Shown in pieces: positions 21,196-30,217 of a stretch of 64,000 nt of DNA. The position numbers and the translations under genes were made by a program. This DNA is from Paenibacillus barcinonensis (GTDB taxonomy: Bacteria > Bacillota > Bacilli > Paenibacillales > Paenibacillaceae). The notes under the pieces were generated by a model. That model had not been told where the DNA came from and did no database searches. It was given only the letters and a program-made list of their open reading frames with translations. Where the stretch lies: the NCBI RefSeq assembly GCF_003217495.1, contig NZ_QJSW01000003.1, positions 124,001-188,000 of the forward strand, written 5' to 3'. The stretch's first letter is position 1, and each line of letters opens with the position of its first letter.

Positions 21196-21237
21196 CATCT
21201 CAAATACAAACAGCACGAGCAATGTTTTTTAGTAATA

Positions 21238-22485
21238 CTAGTATTTAAGGTCAGTGTACAGCGGGTATTGGTCAGTCAGAGCGGTTACTTCTGCGCGTGC
21301 CTGATCAAGCGTTGCTGTGTCTTTTGGATTTTTGAGCGTTTTGGCAATGATTTTACCGATGGATACCATCGCCTTCTCATCCATACCGCGGGATGTTGCC
21401 GCAGGTGTACCGATACGGATACCGCTGGTGATGAACGGACTTGTCGGGTCAAACGGAATCGCATTTTTGTTCACGGTAATGCCGATGGAATCAAGCACAT
21501 GCTCAGCTTCCTTACCAGTGATGTTCACGCTGCGTGTATCAATCAGCATCAAGTGGTTATCTGTACCGCCGGATACGATGTTCAATCCTTCAGCGATCAA
21601 TGTTTCAGCCAGCACTTGTGCGTTTTTCACAACGTTCTGTGCATAGGTTTTGAAGGAAGGCTGCAGCGCTTCTCCGAATGCTACGGCTTTCGAAGCGATC
21701 ACGTGCATCAACGGTCCACCTTGGGAACCAGGGAATACCGCTTTGTCAATCGCGGCTGCCCAGGATTTGCGGCACAAAATCATACCGCCACGTGGTCCGC
21801 GCAGCGTTTTGTGTGTTGTTGTTGTTACAAAGTGTGCATGCGGCACCGGGTTAGGATGCAATCCAGCTGCAACCAGTCCTGCGATATGCGCCATATCTAC
21901 CATGAACAGTGCGCCAACATCATTGGCGATGGAAGCCAGCTTTTCAAAATCAATGGTACGTGGATATGCACTTGCACCCGCTACGATCAGACGAGGGCGG
22001 TGCTTGAAGGCTGCTTTGCGAACTTCATCATAATCAATGAGGAATGTATCTTCCTGTACGCCGTAAGCAACGAAGTTGTACAGCAAACCGGAAGCATTAA
22101 CCGGACTACCATGCGTCAAGTGGCCGCCATGTGCCAGGTTCATACCCAGTACAGTATCGCCAGGCTTCAATGCCGCCAAATATACAGCCATGTTTGCTTG
22201 TGCACCGGAGTGTGGCTGCACGTTCGCATGCTCTGCACCAAACAGCTCTTTCGCACGATCACGCGCGATATCTTCAACAACATCCACATGCTCGCAGCCG
22301 CCATAGTAGCGTTTGCCCGGATATCCTTCAGCATATTTGTTTGTCAGAACGGAGCCCATTGCTTCAATTACCGCTTCACTTACGATGTTCTCGGATGCAA
22401 TCAGCTCGATGTTGTTCTGTTGACGCTTCAATTCAAGATTCATCGCTTCCAATACTGCAGGGTCATTCTTGCGCAATTGTTCCAT
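21238..22485 (-). CDS. glyA: Serine hydroxymethyltransferase
   Basis: PLP enzyme converting serine and tetrahydrofolate to glycine and methylene-THF, the main source of one-carbon units. 415 residues. The PLP lysine lies in [15 protein letters not shown] near residue 226, with [14 protein letters not shown] before it; the N-terminal [14 protein letters not shown] is typical. ATG with TAGGAGG upstream. Gene order ywlG-glyA-upp is as in other Bacillales. Confidence 0.98.
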   Translation of the reverse strand: MEQLRKNDPAVLEAMNLELKRQQNNIELIASENIVSEAVIEAMGSVLTNKYAEGYPGKRYYGGCEHVDVVEDIARDRAKELFGAEHANVQPHSGAQANMAVYLAALKPGDTVLGMNLAHGGHLTHGSPVNASGLLYNFVAYGVQEDTFLIDYDEVRKAAFKHRPRLIVAGASAYPRTIDFEKLASIANDVGALFMVDMAHIAGLVAAGLHPNPVPHAHFVTTTTHKTLRGPRGGMILCRKSWAAAIDKAVFPGSQGGPLMHVIASKAVAFGEALQPSFKTYAQNVVKNAQVLAETLIAEGLNIVSGGTDNHLMLIDTRSVNITGKEAEHVLDSIGITVNKNAIPFDPTSPFITSGIRIGTPAATSRGMDEKAMVSIGKIIAKTLKNPKDTATLDQARAEVTALTDQYPLYTDLKY

Positions 22486-22531
22486 GTTTAAATTCCTCCT
22501 AAATTATAATGAAGTTATAAAGCGAAGTCAT

Positions 22532-22690
22532 GTTTACACGTAAACGGAGAGTGCAACACCAATCTGGAGAAGCGTAGCGTTCACGTTTATCACCGGGGAT
22601 TTCCCCTTTATAAAAGGGATTCAAAGAAATCTGGGGATAACAGTGATTGTAAGATGGTGATGCAATCGAAGTCTGGAGTGTAACCGAATA
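22532..22690 (-). repeat. Structured intergenic element upstream of glyA
   Basis: The ywlG-glyA gap contains a 14-bp palindrome GTTTAC-AC-GTAAAC (22532-22545) and a nested hairpin in which GATTTC and CCCTTT pair with AAAGGG and GAAATC around 22597-22631. The motif TCTGG(A/G)G recurs three times (22563, 22630, 22672). It resembles dispersed intergenic elements I remember from Paenibacillus genomes, but I cannot verify that here. Confidence 0.45.
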
Positions 22691-22705
22691 ATTTCGCTTT
22701 ATACG

Positions 22706-23299
22706 TTAGTCACAAAAGGTTGAGTCGGGCTGCTCTTCCATTCGGTATACTGCACGCTCTCCGCCAACCAGCTTCGGACGTGTAAGTGCTGTTGTAACAC
22801 GCGCCTCACCGATGTATCGAAGCGTTGTACGGTAAGGCACGGCAACATGCCGTAGATGCATGCCAATCATCGTTTCCCCGATATCCAGTCCCGCATGAGC
22901 CTGAATATGTTCAGCAAGGCACGGTTCAGACAGTGAACGATAGGCCGTAGAAGCCATGGACCCTCCAGCCTTAGGCACAGGCACAGCGCCGACCTCCGTC
23001 AGTCCAAGCCGATTTAGCAAAGCACGCTCCATAACCAGTGCCCGGTTCAGGTGCTCGCAGCACTGGAATACGGTGTCGAAACCAAACTCCTTCTGCACTT
23101 CGCGAATGCCTGCAAGCAGTTGCTGCGCGACATCCACTGCACCGCTTGTGCCAATCCGCTTGCCCGCTACCTCACTCGTGCTTGTGCCAATCACGACAAT
23201 GTGACCTGAGCCAAGCTTCCCGGCAAGTGCCAGTTCACGCAGGACCGATGCGGTTTGTTGCTGCAATACGGGTTGTTCTGAATCCAATTCAATCGTCAT
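22706..23299 (-). CDS. ywlG: TIGR01440/UPF0340 family protein YwlG
   Basis: 197-residue conserved protein of unknown function. Visible family blocks: SGHIVVIGTSTSEVAGKRIGT, FGFDTVFQCCEHLNRALVME, and GGSMASTAYRSL with HIQAHAGLDIGETMIGMHL. The paired Cys-Cys-Glu-His and the His-Ala-Gly-Leu-Asp segments are strongly conserved as I recall. I chose the ATG at 23297-23299 (MTIELDSEQ), which has GGGAGG 8 bases upstream, instead of the longer frame. It is followed by glyA. Confidence 0.9.
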   Translation of the reverse strand: MTIELDSEQPVLQQQTASVLRELALAGKLGSGHIVVIGTSTSEVAGKRIGTSGAVDVAQQLLAGIREVQKEFGFDTVFQCCEHLNRALVMERALLNRLGLTEVGAVPVPKAGGSMASTAYRSLSEPCLAEHIQAHAGLDIGETMIGMHLRHVAVPYRTTLRYIGEARVTTALTRPKLVGGERAVYRMEEQPDSTFCD

Positions 23300-23407
23300 C
23301 CCATCGCCTCCCGATAAAATCATGCCCGCGGCCTTGCGGTCGTTGACGCCATTGTTGCATGGCATTTCAGGTACTATTATAGCGAAAAATCAGATGAAAG
23401 ACGAAAA

Positions 23408-23444
23408 AAAGAGCAGTCTGCGGGTAACGCAGAATTGCTCTTTT
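23408..23444 (-). terminator. Terminator of ywlE
   Basis: Long imperfect stem, AAAGAGCA...CTGCG with CGCAG...TGCTCTTT, then TTTTTTTCG on the minus strand. It lies between ywlE and ywlG. In B. subtilis rpiB (ywlF) occupies this interval; 23445-23616 shows no trace of it. Confidence 0.8.
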
Positions 23445-23616
23445 GCCCAGGCGACCGGCCGTTTGTTTCGGTGCTCCATTGTGGTTGTGCCCACTTCGTC
23501 GCCAGTTACACCGAATCCCTGTTTTCCCCTTCATCATAAATCAACGCCACTCTAAAATCAACGATTAAATTTACATTGCATGTTCTGTTTCTCTATCTTG
23601 TCTCTGTCTGCCTGAT

Positions 23617-24189
23617 TTATTCAAGCTTATCCAGCAGCCTTGATAACGCTGTACGAATCTCCGCCGCCGTAATATTGTAATCGTCCCGACTGCCGCCAAA
23701 CGGGTCCGAGATGTCAAAGCTCGGGATACGCTGCCGGATCTCGATTGCACGCTCCCGCTCGGATGCCAGAATCTCCTGACCCAATGCTCGCTTCATCTCC
23801 AATGTAGCAAACAGGCTGTCCAATTCCTCCAGATCATGAAGCACCTGCTGGTCATTCTCCACATACTCTTTCAGCGTGTAGGTTTTCTGAATAGAGTCTG
23901 GAAACACCTGCATGACATGCTGCTTATGGCTCCGGGTTAATGTCAGCACAAGGTCTGCCCACTTAATCAGCTCTGCACTGAGCTGAGTAGATTGTGACGG
24001 CCCCTCTGCCTGGTGGTCTTTCAATACCGCCTCGGCATGACGAGAGATCGGCATGCCTGTGGATGCGGCCACACCTGCGGAACGAACATTCACCTGAATG
24101 CCTCGCTCGGCCGCAAGTTTACGTAAAAGCCCTTCTGCCATGGGGCTGCGGCACGTGTTTCCTGTACATACGAACAAAATATGTTTCAT
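23617..24189 (-). CDS. ywlE: Protein-arginine phosphatase YwlE (LMW-PTP fold)
   Basis: Low-molecular-weight phosphatase fold that removes phosphate from arginine residues, reversing McsB marking for ClpCP. The P-loop is C-T-G-N-T-C-R near residues 8-14; the Thr in this loop marks arginine phosphatases, whereas tyrosine phosphatases of this fold usually have Ile or Leu there. The acid Asp is in DPFGGS near residue 162. 190 residues, about 40 longer than B. subtilis YwlE, because of a Glu-rich helical insertion near residues 105-145. Confidence 0.9.
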   Translation of the reverse strand: MKHILFVCTGNTCRSPMAEGLLRKLAAERGIQVNVRSAGVAASTGMPISRHAEAVLKDHQAEGPSQSTQLSAELIKWADLVLTLTRSHKQHVMQVFPDSIQKTYTLKEYVENDQQVLHDLEELDSLFATLEMKRALGQEILASERERAIEIRQRIPSFDISDPFGGSRDDYNITAAEIRTALSRLLDKLE

Positions 24190-24253
24190 TGTGATAGCCT
24201 CCCCATATGATCCAGATGTGATATGCCTATCTTATCGTTCAAGCGTTTTATTT

Positions 24254-24814
24254 TTAAAATATAAACAAAAGTCCAAAGGCAAGCAAGATTGCCCCGCCTA
24301 CAGCCTCACCATAATCGCCCAGATTCTGACTTACCCGGCGTCCCAGCAGCAGACCCATAATCGACATCAGGCCACCGCAGAAGCCAAAGGCCAGAATGGT
24401 CAGGACGAGATCACTGCTGAACATGCCTAGCGAGACACCGACGGAGAAGGAATCGACGCTAACACTGAGCGAAAATAAAATAATGCCCAGCATGGAGCGA
24501 TGATCCACCAGCTTGGTCTCTCCTTCTCGAAACGCATTCAGAATCATGTGACCGCCCAGCAGCACCAGCAGTCCTCCTGCCGCATAGTTCGTAATATCAC
24601 CCAGCAAGGAGCTGACATACTTGCCCATGTACATGCCAGCGAGTGGCATAATGACATGAAACAGCGCCGTGACGGTGCTGATCTTCAGCACATCCCGCAG
24701 CCGTATGCCCTTCATGCCAATTCCGATGCCCAGCGAGAACGCATCCAGTCCAAGCGCAACCGCCATAATCAGAATGGTCACCAACTGCCCCACATGAGCA
24801 GAAACATCCCACAT
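24254..24814 (-). CDS. mntP: Manganese efflux pump MntP-like (YwlD)
   Basis: 186 residues with six membrane helices in two inverted halves. Each half carries the Asp motif of the family: GLDAFSLGIGIG near residue 24 and VDSFSVGVSLG near 125. Such proteins export Mn2+. Of two ATG codons separated by one codon, the second (24812-24814) is better placed from GGGGGA. No manganese (yybP-ykoY) riboswitch was recognised upstream, unlike many mntP genes. Confidence 0.9.
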   Translation of the reverse strand: MWDVSAHVGQLVTILIMAVALGLDAFSLGIGIGMKGIRLRDVLKISTVTALFHVIMPLAGMYMGKYVSSLLGDITNYAAGGLLVLLGGHMILNAFREGETKLVDHRSMLGIILFSLSVSVDSFSVGVSLGMFSSDLVLTILAFGFCGGLMSIMGLLLGRRVSQNLGDYGEAVGGAILLAFGLLFIF

Positions 24815-25006
24815 TCTCATTCCCCCAAGTCGCGTAAAGGTTCTTGTACACGATATGCGGACAAGGGCCTAAACATGACCTTGGCAGAGAAAACTGAAGC
24901 GATGGAGTGCATTGCAGCATTCACAGTGAGATGAAATATACATGTTATTTGCTTAATGCAGAAGTAAAGACCTAGGACATGAAAAGGCAAGACATCTGTG
25001 CCCGCG

Positions 25007-25048
25007 AAAAAAAGTAACCCGACGTTCCTGAGCCTGTGGGCAGGAACG
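25007..25048 (-). terminator. Probable terminator of ywlC
   Basis: Stem CGTTCCTG / CAGGAACG (25023-25030 with 25041-25048); on the minus strand a run of seven T follows about 10 bases later. Just past the ywlC stop. The gap between stem and T-run lowers confidence. Confidence 0.55.
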
Positions 25049-25064
25049 CTTGGGCAGAGGCGGC

Positions 25065-26330
25065 TCAATCAACCTGAATGAGTTGATTGCCCGCCGCCTT
25101 GAGCAGCCGATTCATGACGGCTGCTCCCAGTCCCTCACGTGAGCAGGCCTCCGCCACAATGTATGTGGCGCCCTGCTCATCGCAGCTGCGCAGCGCGGCG
25201 TACAGCCTGCGCGCAGCCTCCTGCAGCTCGCTGGCACTGCCCAGCGAGAACACGGCATCGGCGCGGTACTGCTCCGCGTGCTCGGCGAATGCCAGCACCG
25301 CGGTGCGCTCTCCGCGCTGCGCCGCCTCTGCGAGGGCGGCGCGGGTCCAGGCCGCCACCGCTGCGGGCGGCCCCTCTACCACGCACAGCGCCCCTGCGGG
25401 TGCGTAGTGCGTGTACTTCATGCCCGGCGAGCGTGGCGCCGGGCTGGTGCTGTCGCCAGCGGACCCCTCGGCGTGAAGCGCCGGGTCCGTGGCGACACGG
25501 GCGGCCACGGCGGACAGCTGTTCCGCCGTGATGCCGCCAGGGCGCAGGATGGTGACGGTACCGTCGTCACCGGCCTGCACCACCGTGGACTCGACGCCCA
25601 CCCCGGTGGGGCCGCCGTCCACGATGCCGCCGATGCGGCCATCCAGATCCTCCCGCACATGTGCGGCGAGGGTCGGGCTGGGCCGCCCGGAACGGTTGGC
25701 GCTTGGCGCGGCCACAGGGCACGCCGCCGCTGCGATGAGTGGCAGAGCCACGGGGTGGTCCGGCATGCGCACCGCCACCGTGTCCAAGCCGGCGGTCACC
25801 CTTGGGGATACCGCCCCCGGCCTAACCGGCAGCACCAGCGTTAGCGGACCCGGCCAGAAGGCCGCCATCAGCGCTTCCGCTGTCTCGTTCACTTCGGTGA
25901 CCAGTTCATGCAGCTGGTCACGGTGTGCGATATGCACGATCAGCGGATTGTCGGACGGCCGTCCTTTGGCGGCAAATACCGCCTCGACCGCTTCCGTGCT
26001 GCGCGCATCTGCGCCGAGACCGTAGACCGTCTCGGTCGGGAAGGCCACCGTCTTGCCTTGACGAAGGCAGGCCGCGGCTGCCTGCAAGTCCGCGAGTGCC
26101 GTCTCCCGAGCGGCGCTACCCTTTTTTACACCCGAAACCAGGGATTGCTCTTGCTCTTGTCCTTGTCCTGCACCTTCTCCTGCGTCTGCCTCGCTCTGCA
26201 CATGCAACAGCGCGCTGACATCCCAATAGGCTGTACGTTGTTCACCCTCATTCGGGATGGCCGCCGCTTGGCTGCCCTTGTCCACGAACGAAGGACATTG
26301 TAATGCATTATTGTCATGCTTTCGGTTCAT
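25065..26330 (-). CDS. ywlC: L-threonylcarbamoyladenylate synthase (Sua5/YwlC)
   Basis: Makes threonylcarbamoyl-AMP for the t6A37 modification of ANN-decoding tRNAs. 421 residues: a long N-terminal extension (about 75 residues, Gln/Glu/Gly-rich with GEGAGQGQEQEQ), the YrdC domain (GKTVAFPTETVYGLGADA near 90; KGRPSDNPLIVH; APSANRSGRPSPT), then the Sua5 C-terminal domain (SPGMKYTHYAPAGA). The central and C-terminal part is unusually GC-rich compared with its neighbours. The ATG at 26328-26330 follows a moderate ribosome site. Upstream of mntP, downstream of spoIIR, as in B. subtilis. Confidence 0.93.
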   Translation of the reverse strand: MNRKHDNNALQCPSFVDKGSQAAAIPNEGEQRTAYWDVSALLHVQSEADAGEGAGQGQEQEQSLVSGVKKGSAARETALADLQAAAACLRQGKTVAFPTETVYGLGADARSTEAVEAVFAAKGRPSDNPLIVHIAHRDQLHELVTEVNETAEALMAAFWPGPLTLVLPVRPGAVSPRVTAGLDTVAVRMPDHPVALPLIAAAACPVAAPSANRSGRPSPTLAAHVREDLDGRIGGIVDGGPTGVGVESTVVQAGDDGTVTILRPGGITAEQLSAVAARVATDPALHAEGSAGDSTSPAPRSPGMKYTHYAPAGALCVVEGPPAAVAAWTRAALAEAAQRGERTAVLAFAEHAEQYRADAVFSLGSASELQEAARRLYAALRSCDEQGATYIVAEACSREGLGAAVMNRLLKAAGNQLIQVD

Positions 26331-26450
26331 CTATATCATCATCCCTAAACGTCAAGTAGGTTCATTATCAGTACATATCATTATATCATATCTCCGGCAG
26401 TTCAGGTTTGGCCTGGTCATGATGTGTCTCTCCCCGGCAGAGATGAATCG

Positions 26451-26485
26451 AAAAAAGAAGCCCCTGCACACTGCAGCAAAGCTTC
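26451..26485 (-). terminator. Terminator of spoIIR
   Basis: GAAGC...CTGCA paired with TGCAG...GCTTC, then TTTTTTCG on the minus strand, 61 bases past the spoIIR stop. Confidence 0.75.
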
Positions 26486-26545
26486 TCCCTTTTACAAACG
26501 AACACCCTACCTCTGTTCTCACAATTTAGTATATAAAACTCCTTG

Positions 26546-27205
26546 TTAGGAGAATAAACCTGTCACCCAATCCCACAATTTTACGGCCATATCCCACAGG
26601 AAAAATCTCGCTTCTGGCGTCTCCCCCTGCACAGTTGCCTTCACCTCTACCGAATCCGCCGCGGCCGCTGAGACTGTAGTTGGCTTCGCCAGCGCATCTC
26701 CTGTGCTTGCATCAATAAAGCACAGCGGTGGAAACAGTACACACCACCAGTTCTGTCCCTTGCCTTCGCCCAGCGTAATCCGCACTGCTTCATAGTCACC
26801 CGCAGGGTACACCGTCCCCCCATAAAGCTTCGTTGGAAAAGGAACCGTTCCCAGCTCCACCTGATAATCATAGGTCAGGCCGCGTGAATGTAACTCTTCC
26901 CCCACCCGATTCTCGATCTCGGACAGATGCTCACGGATCACATGACGTGCCTGCTCCAGGCTTTGCGGGTCCTCCAGCTCTCCAACCCATTCTCCCATCT
27001 GCGCAACAACAGCATCCCGAATCTCACGTTTCACAAGCTGATCTCCTGCTGCATCCGAGTTAGCCAGAATCCGCAAACGGATCGACTGCTCTGGAATCGC
27101 CGCGGCGGCCACAGCCGCATCTGTTTTCTGACCTTCCCACATCATAATGATCATCATTAGACAAACAATAATAAGTCCCATTTGCTTCACAATTGGTCTG
27201 CTCAT
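26546..27205 (-). CDS. spoIIR: Stage II sporulation protein SpoIIR
   Basis: Secreted forespore signal that triggers SpoIIGA to process pro-SigE in the mother cell. 219 residues with an N-terminal export signal (QMGLIIVCLMMIIMMWEG), then the conserved SIRLRILANSDAAGDQLVKR and the Cys-containing NWWCVLFPPLCFID. The start ATG at 27203-27205 has AAGGGGGAG upstream. A SigF-like promoter lies at 27262-27289, fitting its known forespore expression. Confidence 0.95.
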   Translation of the reverse strand: MSRPIVKQMGLIIVCLMMIIMMWEGQKTDAAVAAAAIPEQSIRLRILANSDAAGDQLVKREIRDAVVAQMGEWVGELEDPQSLEQARHVIREHLSEIENRVGEELHSRGLTYDYQVELGTVPFPTKLYGGTVYPAGDYEAVRITLGEGKGQNWWCVLFPPLCFIDASTGDALAKPTTVSAAAADSVEVKATVQGETPEARFFLWDMAVKLWDWVTGLFS

Positions 27206-27261
27206 CCCGTTCTCCCCCTTGGCTCGGCATTCCGTCACACTGCAACTCTCTCATGTCTATC

Positions 27262-27289
27262 AGTATGCCCGGTAGAGAAGGAAGTAAAC
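27262..27289 (-). promoter_or_regulatory. Putative SigF-type promoter of spoIIR
   Basis: Minus strand: -35 GTTTA (27285-27289), 14-base spacer, -10 GGGCATACT (27262-27270), matching GYwTA / GGnnAnAnT. The spacer length equals that of the candidate spoIIQ promoter. Confidence 0.6.
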
Positions 27290-27372
27290 CTGCTACACGC
27301 ACAAATCTATTACAATTTCATAGACTCTAGACTGCGATGCGCTGCACCTCAACACGTAATTCACGAGACAAC

Positions 27373-27415
27373 AAGGAGGCTGATACAAGTCGTTTACCGA
27401 CCTGCCAGCCTCCTT
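27373..27415 (-). terminator. Probable terminator of the first SEDS gene
   Basis: Ten-bp stem AAGGAGGCTG / CAGCCTCCTT (27373-27382 with 27406-27415) with inner pairing; only a short T-poor tail follows (GTTGTCT), so it may be weak. Confidence 0.5.
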
Positions 27416-27467
27416 ACGATCCAATCCAAGCTATGTGTGACACAACCAAAAGACGTTTATGCTTCGA

Positions 27468-28700
27468 TTAGGATACATCATGACTCTTCTGTTTGCCCCA
27501 TGTTACGAGACTCCATATTCGCTGCAGCAGCGAGGGCCCTTGCTCTTCCGACAACAGTTCATCCTCGTCCTCGTCCCCATACAGCTTAATACTCATGACC
27601 AGTCCGATGCAGGCCATATTAATCAGCAAAGATGTCCCCCCATAACTGATAAAGGGCAGGGTAATGCCGGTCAGCGGCATCAGGCCAAGGAATGCTCCCA
27701 CATTCTCAAACACCTGATAGAGCAGCATGCCGATAATGCCCACAATGATAATGGGCCCCGCACGCTCCTTGCAAGCTAGCGCAATTAGCACCATCCGATG
27801 GATGAGAATAAAGTACAGCAGTATCAGCAACGATGCACCAACAAAACCGAATTCCTCTGCAATCACCACAAAGATGGAATCCGAATAGGTATACGGCACA
27901 CGCCCGCTTTGAACAGAGGTGCCCTCCAGAAAGCCTTTGCCCGTAATCCCGCCTGATCCGATTGCAAGTCCTGCATTTTTCGTATGCCACATCGCTTTGG
28001 CTGTTGCCTTTTCGGGAACAAGCCACGGATCAATCCGCTCGGCCCAGTGCTCTCTTTTTATTTTTTCCAGATAGGTAAATAATTCCTCGTGGTAGAACGT
28101 ATACGATTTGATAAAACCGATCAGAAACACGCCCACAATCGTCACCCCGATGATCGCATGCTTCAGCTTGATATTTCCGATCCACAGCACAGCCACCAGG
28201 ATAACTACATATCCGAGCGCATTCCCCAAATCATTCTGCGCCATAACGAGTGCAAACGGAATAAACGTCCAGCACCCGATCGGCACAACATCTCTCCAAA
28301 ATCCCAATTGCCCGCGCTTTCGCTTCACAATGAGGTGAGCAAGAAACAGAATCAGAATCATTTTGAACAATTCGGCAGGCTGAAACGATATGCTCTCGCT
28401 AATCTTCAGCCAGCCATTTGCATTATTGACCTTGCTCCCCAGCACATTTGCCAGAATGAGAAAAAGGATGCCAATACCGTACAGAAGAAACGCATATTTC
28501 ACGTATATCTTATAATTGACTAGTCCAATGCCGATGACCGCGATAAATCCGGCGATATAGAAATAGATTGTTTTCATATGATGATTATCCAGCTTGGGAT
28601 CGAAACGTGTTCCGCTGTATATTGCCAATACACTCATAATCATCAGTAACAACAGTACAAAAAGAATGACACCATCCAGCTTTTTTACCGTTTTCCACAT
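27468..28700 (-). CDS. SEDS peptidoglycan polymerase (RodA/FtsW/SpoVE family), copy 1
   Basis: Membrane glycosyltransferase that polymerises lipid II with a partner class B PBP. About 410 residues, ten predicted helices. Family marks: QPAELFKMILILFLAHL near residue 115, QNDLGNALGY near 160, the extracellular AERIDPWLVP, NAGLAIGSGGITGKGFLEGT, DSIFVVIAEEFGF, and PLTGITLPFISYGGTS near the C-terminus. The start was set at the ATG 28698-28700 (MWKTVKKLDG), with AGGGGG upstream at long spacing. By its ISYGG and length it is closest to RodA-like proteins; the exact subfamily is uncertain. Paralog of the next gene. Confidence 0.85.
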   Translation of the reverse strand: MWKTVKKLDGVILFVLLLLMIMSVLAIYSGTRFDPKLDNHHMKTIYFYIAGFIAVIGIGLVNYKIYVKYAFLLYGIGILFLILANVLGSKVNNANGWLKISESISFQPAELFKMILILFLAHLIVKRKRGQLGFWRDVVPIGCWTFIPFALVMAQNDLGNALGYVVILVAVLWIGNIKLKHAIIGVTIVGVFLIGFIKSYTFYHEELFTYLEKIKREHWAERIDPWLVPEKATAKAMWHTKNAGLAIGSGGITGKGFLEGTSVQSGRVPYTYSDSIFVVIAEEFGFVGASLLILLYFILIHRMVLIALACKERAGPIIIVGIIGMLLYQVFENVGAFLGLMPLTGITLPFISYGGTSLLINMACIGLVMSIKLYGDEDEDELLSEEQGPSLLQRIWSLVTWGKQKSHDVS

Positions 28701-28821
28701 GATGCTTGAATATCCCCCTAATCTCACATATCCTTTTTCCAATAAAGCTCATTATTACCATTGTAACGAATTGAAAGCATGAATGGAAATCCGGGTGGAT
28801 AGCGAGAGAGTTGGATTACAC

Positions 28822-28880
28822 AAAAAAAACCTTGGAGACTCTCTTTCCAGCAAAGGTCGGAAGGAGCAATCCCAAGGTTT
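28822..28880 (-). terminator. Terminator of the second SEDS gene
   Basis: AAACCTTGG pairs with CCAAGGTTT (28827-28835 with 28872-28880), a long loop, then eight T on the minus strand. It isolates this gene from copy 1. Confidence 0.7.
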
Positions 28881-28905
28881 CTATAAATGATCGTATTTCC
28901 TATTC

Positions 28906-30132
28906 CTATTCCGTCTGCTCTTGCTGAGCCGATTTGCGTTTGAACAGCTTCATCACCAGTTCCGTGATGCTTGGCTGCTCTGCCGATCCCAGAATATCCT
29001 CGTTCTCCTCCGTGTGCACCTTGATACTCATTGCAATGCCCATACTGATCATATTAATCATGATCGAGGTTCCGCCTGAACTGATAAACGGTAGCGTAAT
29101 CCCCGTCAGCGGCATCAGACCGATGAATGGACCGATGTTAACAAAGATCTGATACAGCAGCATCGCAATGACCCCGACAATAAGATAAGGTCCCGCGCGA
29201 TCCTTACACTCCAGTGCAATCAGAACCATCCTGTGAATCAGAATGAAGTACAGCAACAGCAGCACCGAGGCGCCGATAAAACCAAACTCTTCTCCAATCT
29301 GTACAAAGATCGAGTCAGCATAAGCGAGCGGTACACGGTTGGATTGGATCGTTGTGCCCTCCATGTAGCCTTTACCTGTAATACCGCCGGAGCCAATCGC
29401 AAGCTTGGCATTATAGGTCTGCCACAATACGTCTCTCGACGTCTGATCAGGCACCAGCCATGGGTCAAAACGATCCGCCCAGTGCGAGCGACCAATGTCC
29501 TTCAGGAATTTGACAATATCATCATGATAATGAATATACGCCTGTATCCCGCCAACCAGAGCCACCACAGCAATAACAAAGCCGATAAAGGCATGCATAA
29601 ACTTGATGTTGCCAATCCACAGCAGCCCGATAAGAATAACAATATAACTCAAGGCGTTACCGAGGTCATTTTGAAGCAGCACCAGCAGCAAAGGCGGCAG
29701 AACGCATAAGGAGACGGGAATCACATCACGTCCAAAATATAGCGGCCGATTTTTCTTCTGCGCCAGCAAGGCGGATAAAAAAACGATAAGGCACAGCTTG
29801 AATAGCTCGGCAGGCTGCAAGCTTACACCCATGATGGATAACCAGCCTTTAGCGCCATAATATTCTTTACCAAAAAACATGACAAAGATCAGCAGCAGCA
29901 AGCCCACGCCGTAAATATACAAATAGTTTTTCAAAATGAAATTGTAGTTAATCATGGAAAGCGTGAAAAATACGATGAAGCCTAAAATATAATAAAGAAC
30001 CGCACTCTCTGTAAGTCCTCCCAGCTTGGGACGGCCAAACGTCGTGCTATGAATGGACAAAATACTGATCACCATCAGGACCACAAGTATAAAAACGATG
30101 GAGTAGTCAATCTTTTTGAATTTGTGCAGCAT
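28906..30132 (-). CDS. SEDS peptidoglycan polymerase (RodA/FtsW/SpoVE family), copy 2
   Basis: Second SEDS protein, about 408 residues. It shares with copy 1 the blocks QPAELFKLCLIVFLSALL, QNDLGNALSYIVI, ADRFDPWLVP, NAKLAIGSGGITGKGYMEGT, DSIFVQIGEEFGFIGAS and PLTGITLPFISSGGTS, and the same loop and helix spacing, so the pair came from a duplication. ISSGG here replaces ISYGG of copy 1. The ATG at 30130-30132 (MLHKFKKIDY) has GGGGGAA 11 bases upstream. Its own terminator separates it from copy 1. Confidence 0.85.
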   Translation of the reverse strand: MLHKFKKIDYSIVFILVVLMVISILSIHSTTFGRPKLGGLTESAVLYYILGFIVFFTLSMINYNFILKNYLYIYGVGLLLLIFVMFFGKEYYGAKGWLSIMGVSLQPAELFKLCLIVFLSALLAQKKNRPLYFGRDVIPVSLCVLPPLLLVLLQNDLGNALSYIVILIGLLWIGNIKFMHAFIGFVIAVVALVGGIQAYIHYHDDIVKFLKDIGRSHWADRFDPWLVPDQTSRDVLWQTYNAKLAIGSGGITGKGYMEGTTIQSNRVPLAYADSIFVQIGEEFGFIGASVLLLLYFILIHRMVLIALECKDRAGPYLIVGVIAMLLYQIFVNIGPFIGLMPLTGITLPFISSGGTSIMINMISMGIAMSIKVHTEENEDILGSAEQPSITELVMKLFKRKSAQQEQTE

Positions 30133-30217
30133 GTAATTATGTTCCCCCAAGCATTCAGAAATCTTCGGCATACCCCATTGTAGAGGATTTCACGGCAAAA
30201 AGAAAACTTACGTCGCC

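Noticed and set aside
23445..23616. Remnant of rpiB (ywlF), which sits here in B. subtilis
   Set aside because: No frame resembles RpiB; the interval is only 170 bases and looks non-coding.
24815..25064. Manganese (yybP-ykoY) riboswitch upstream of mntP
   Set aside because: The conserved loop sequences of that class are not visible on the minus strand.
24817..25068. 83-codon minus-strand frame between ywlC and mntP
   Set aside because: It runs through the ywlC terminator, has no ribosome site and no recognisable protein features; mntP has its own start.
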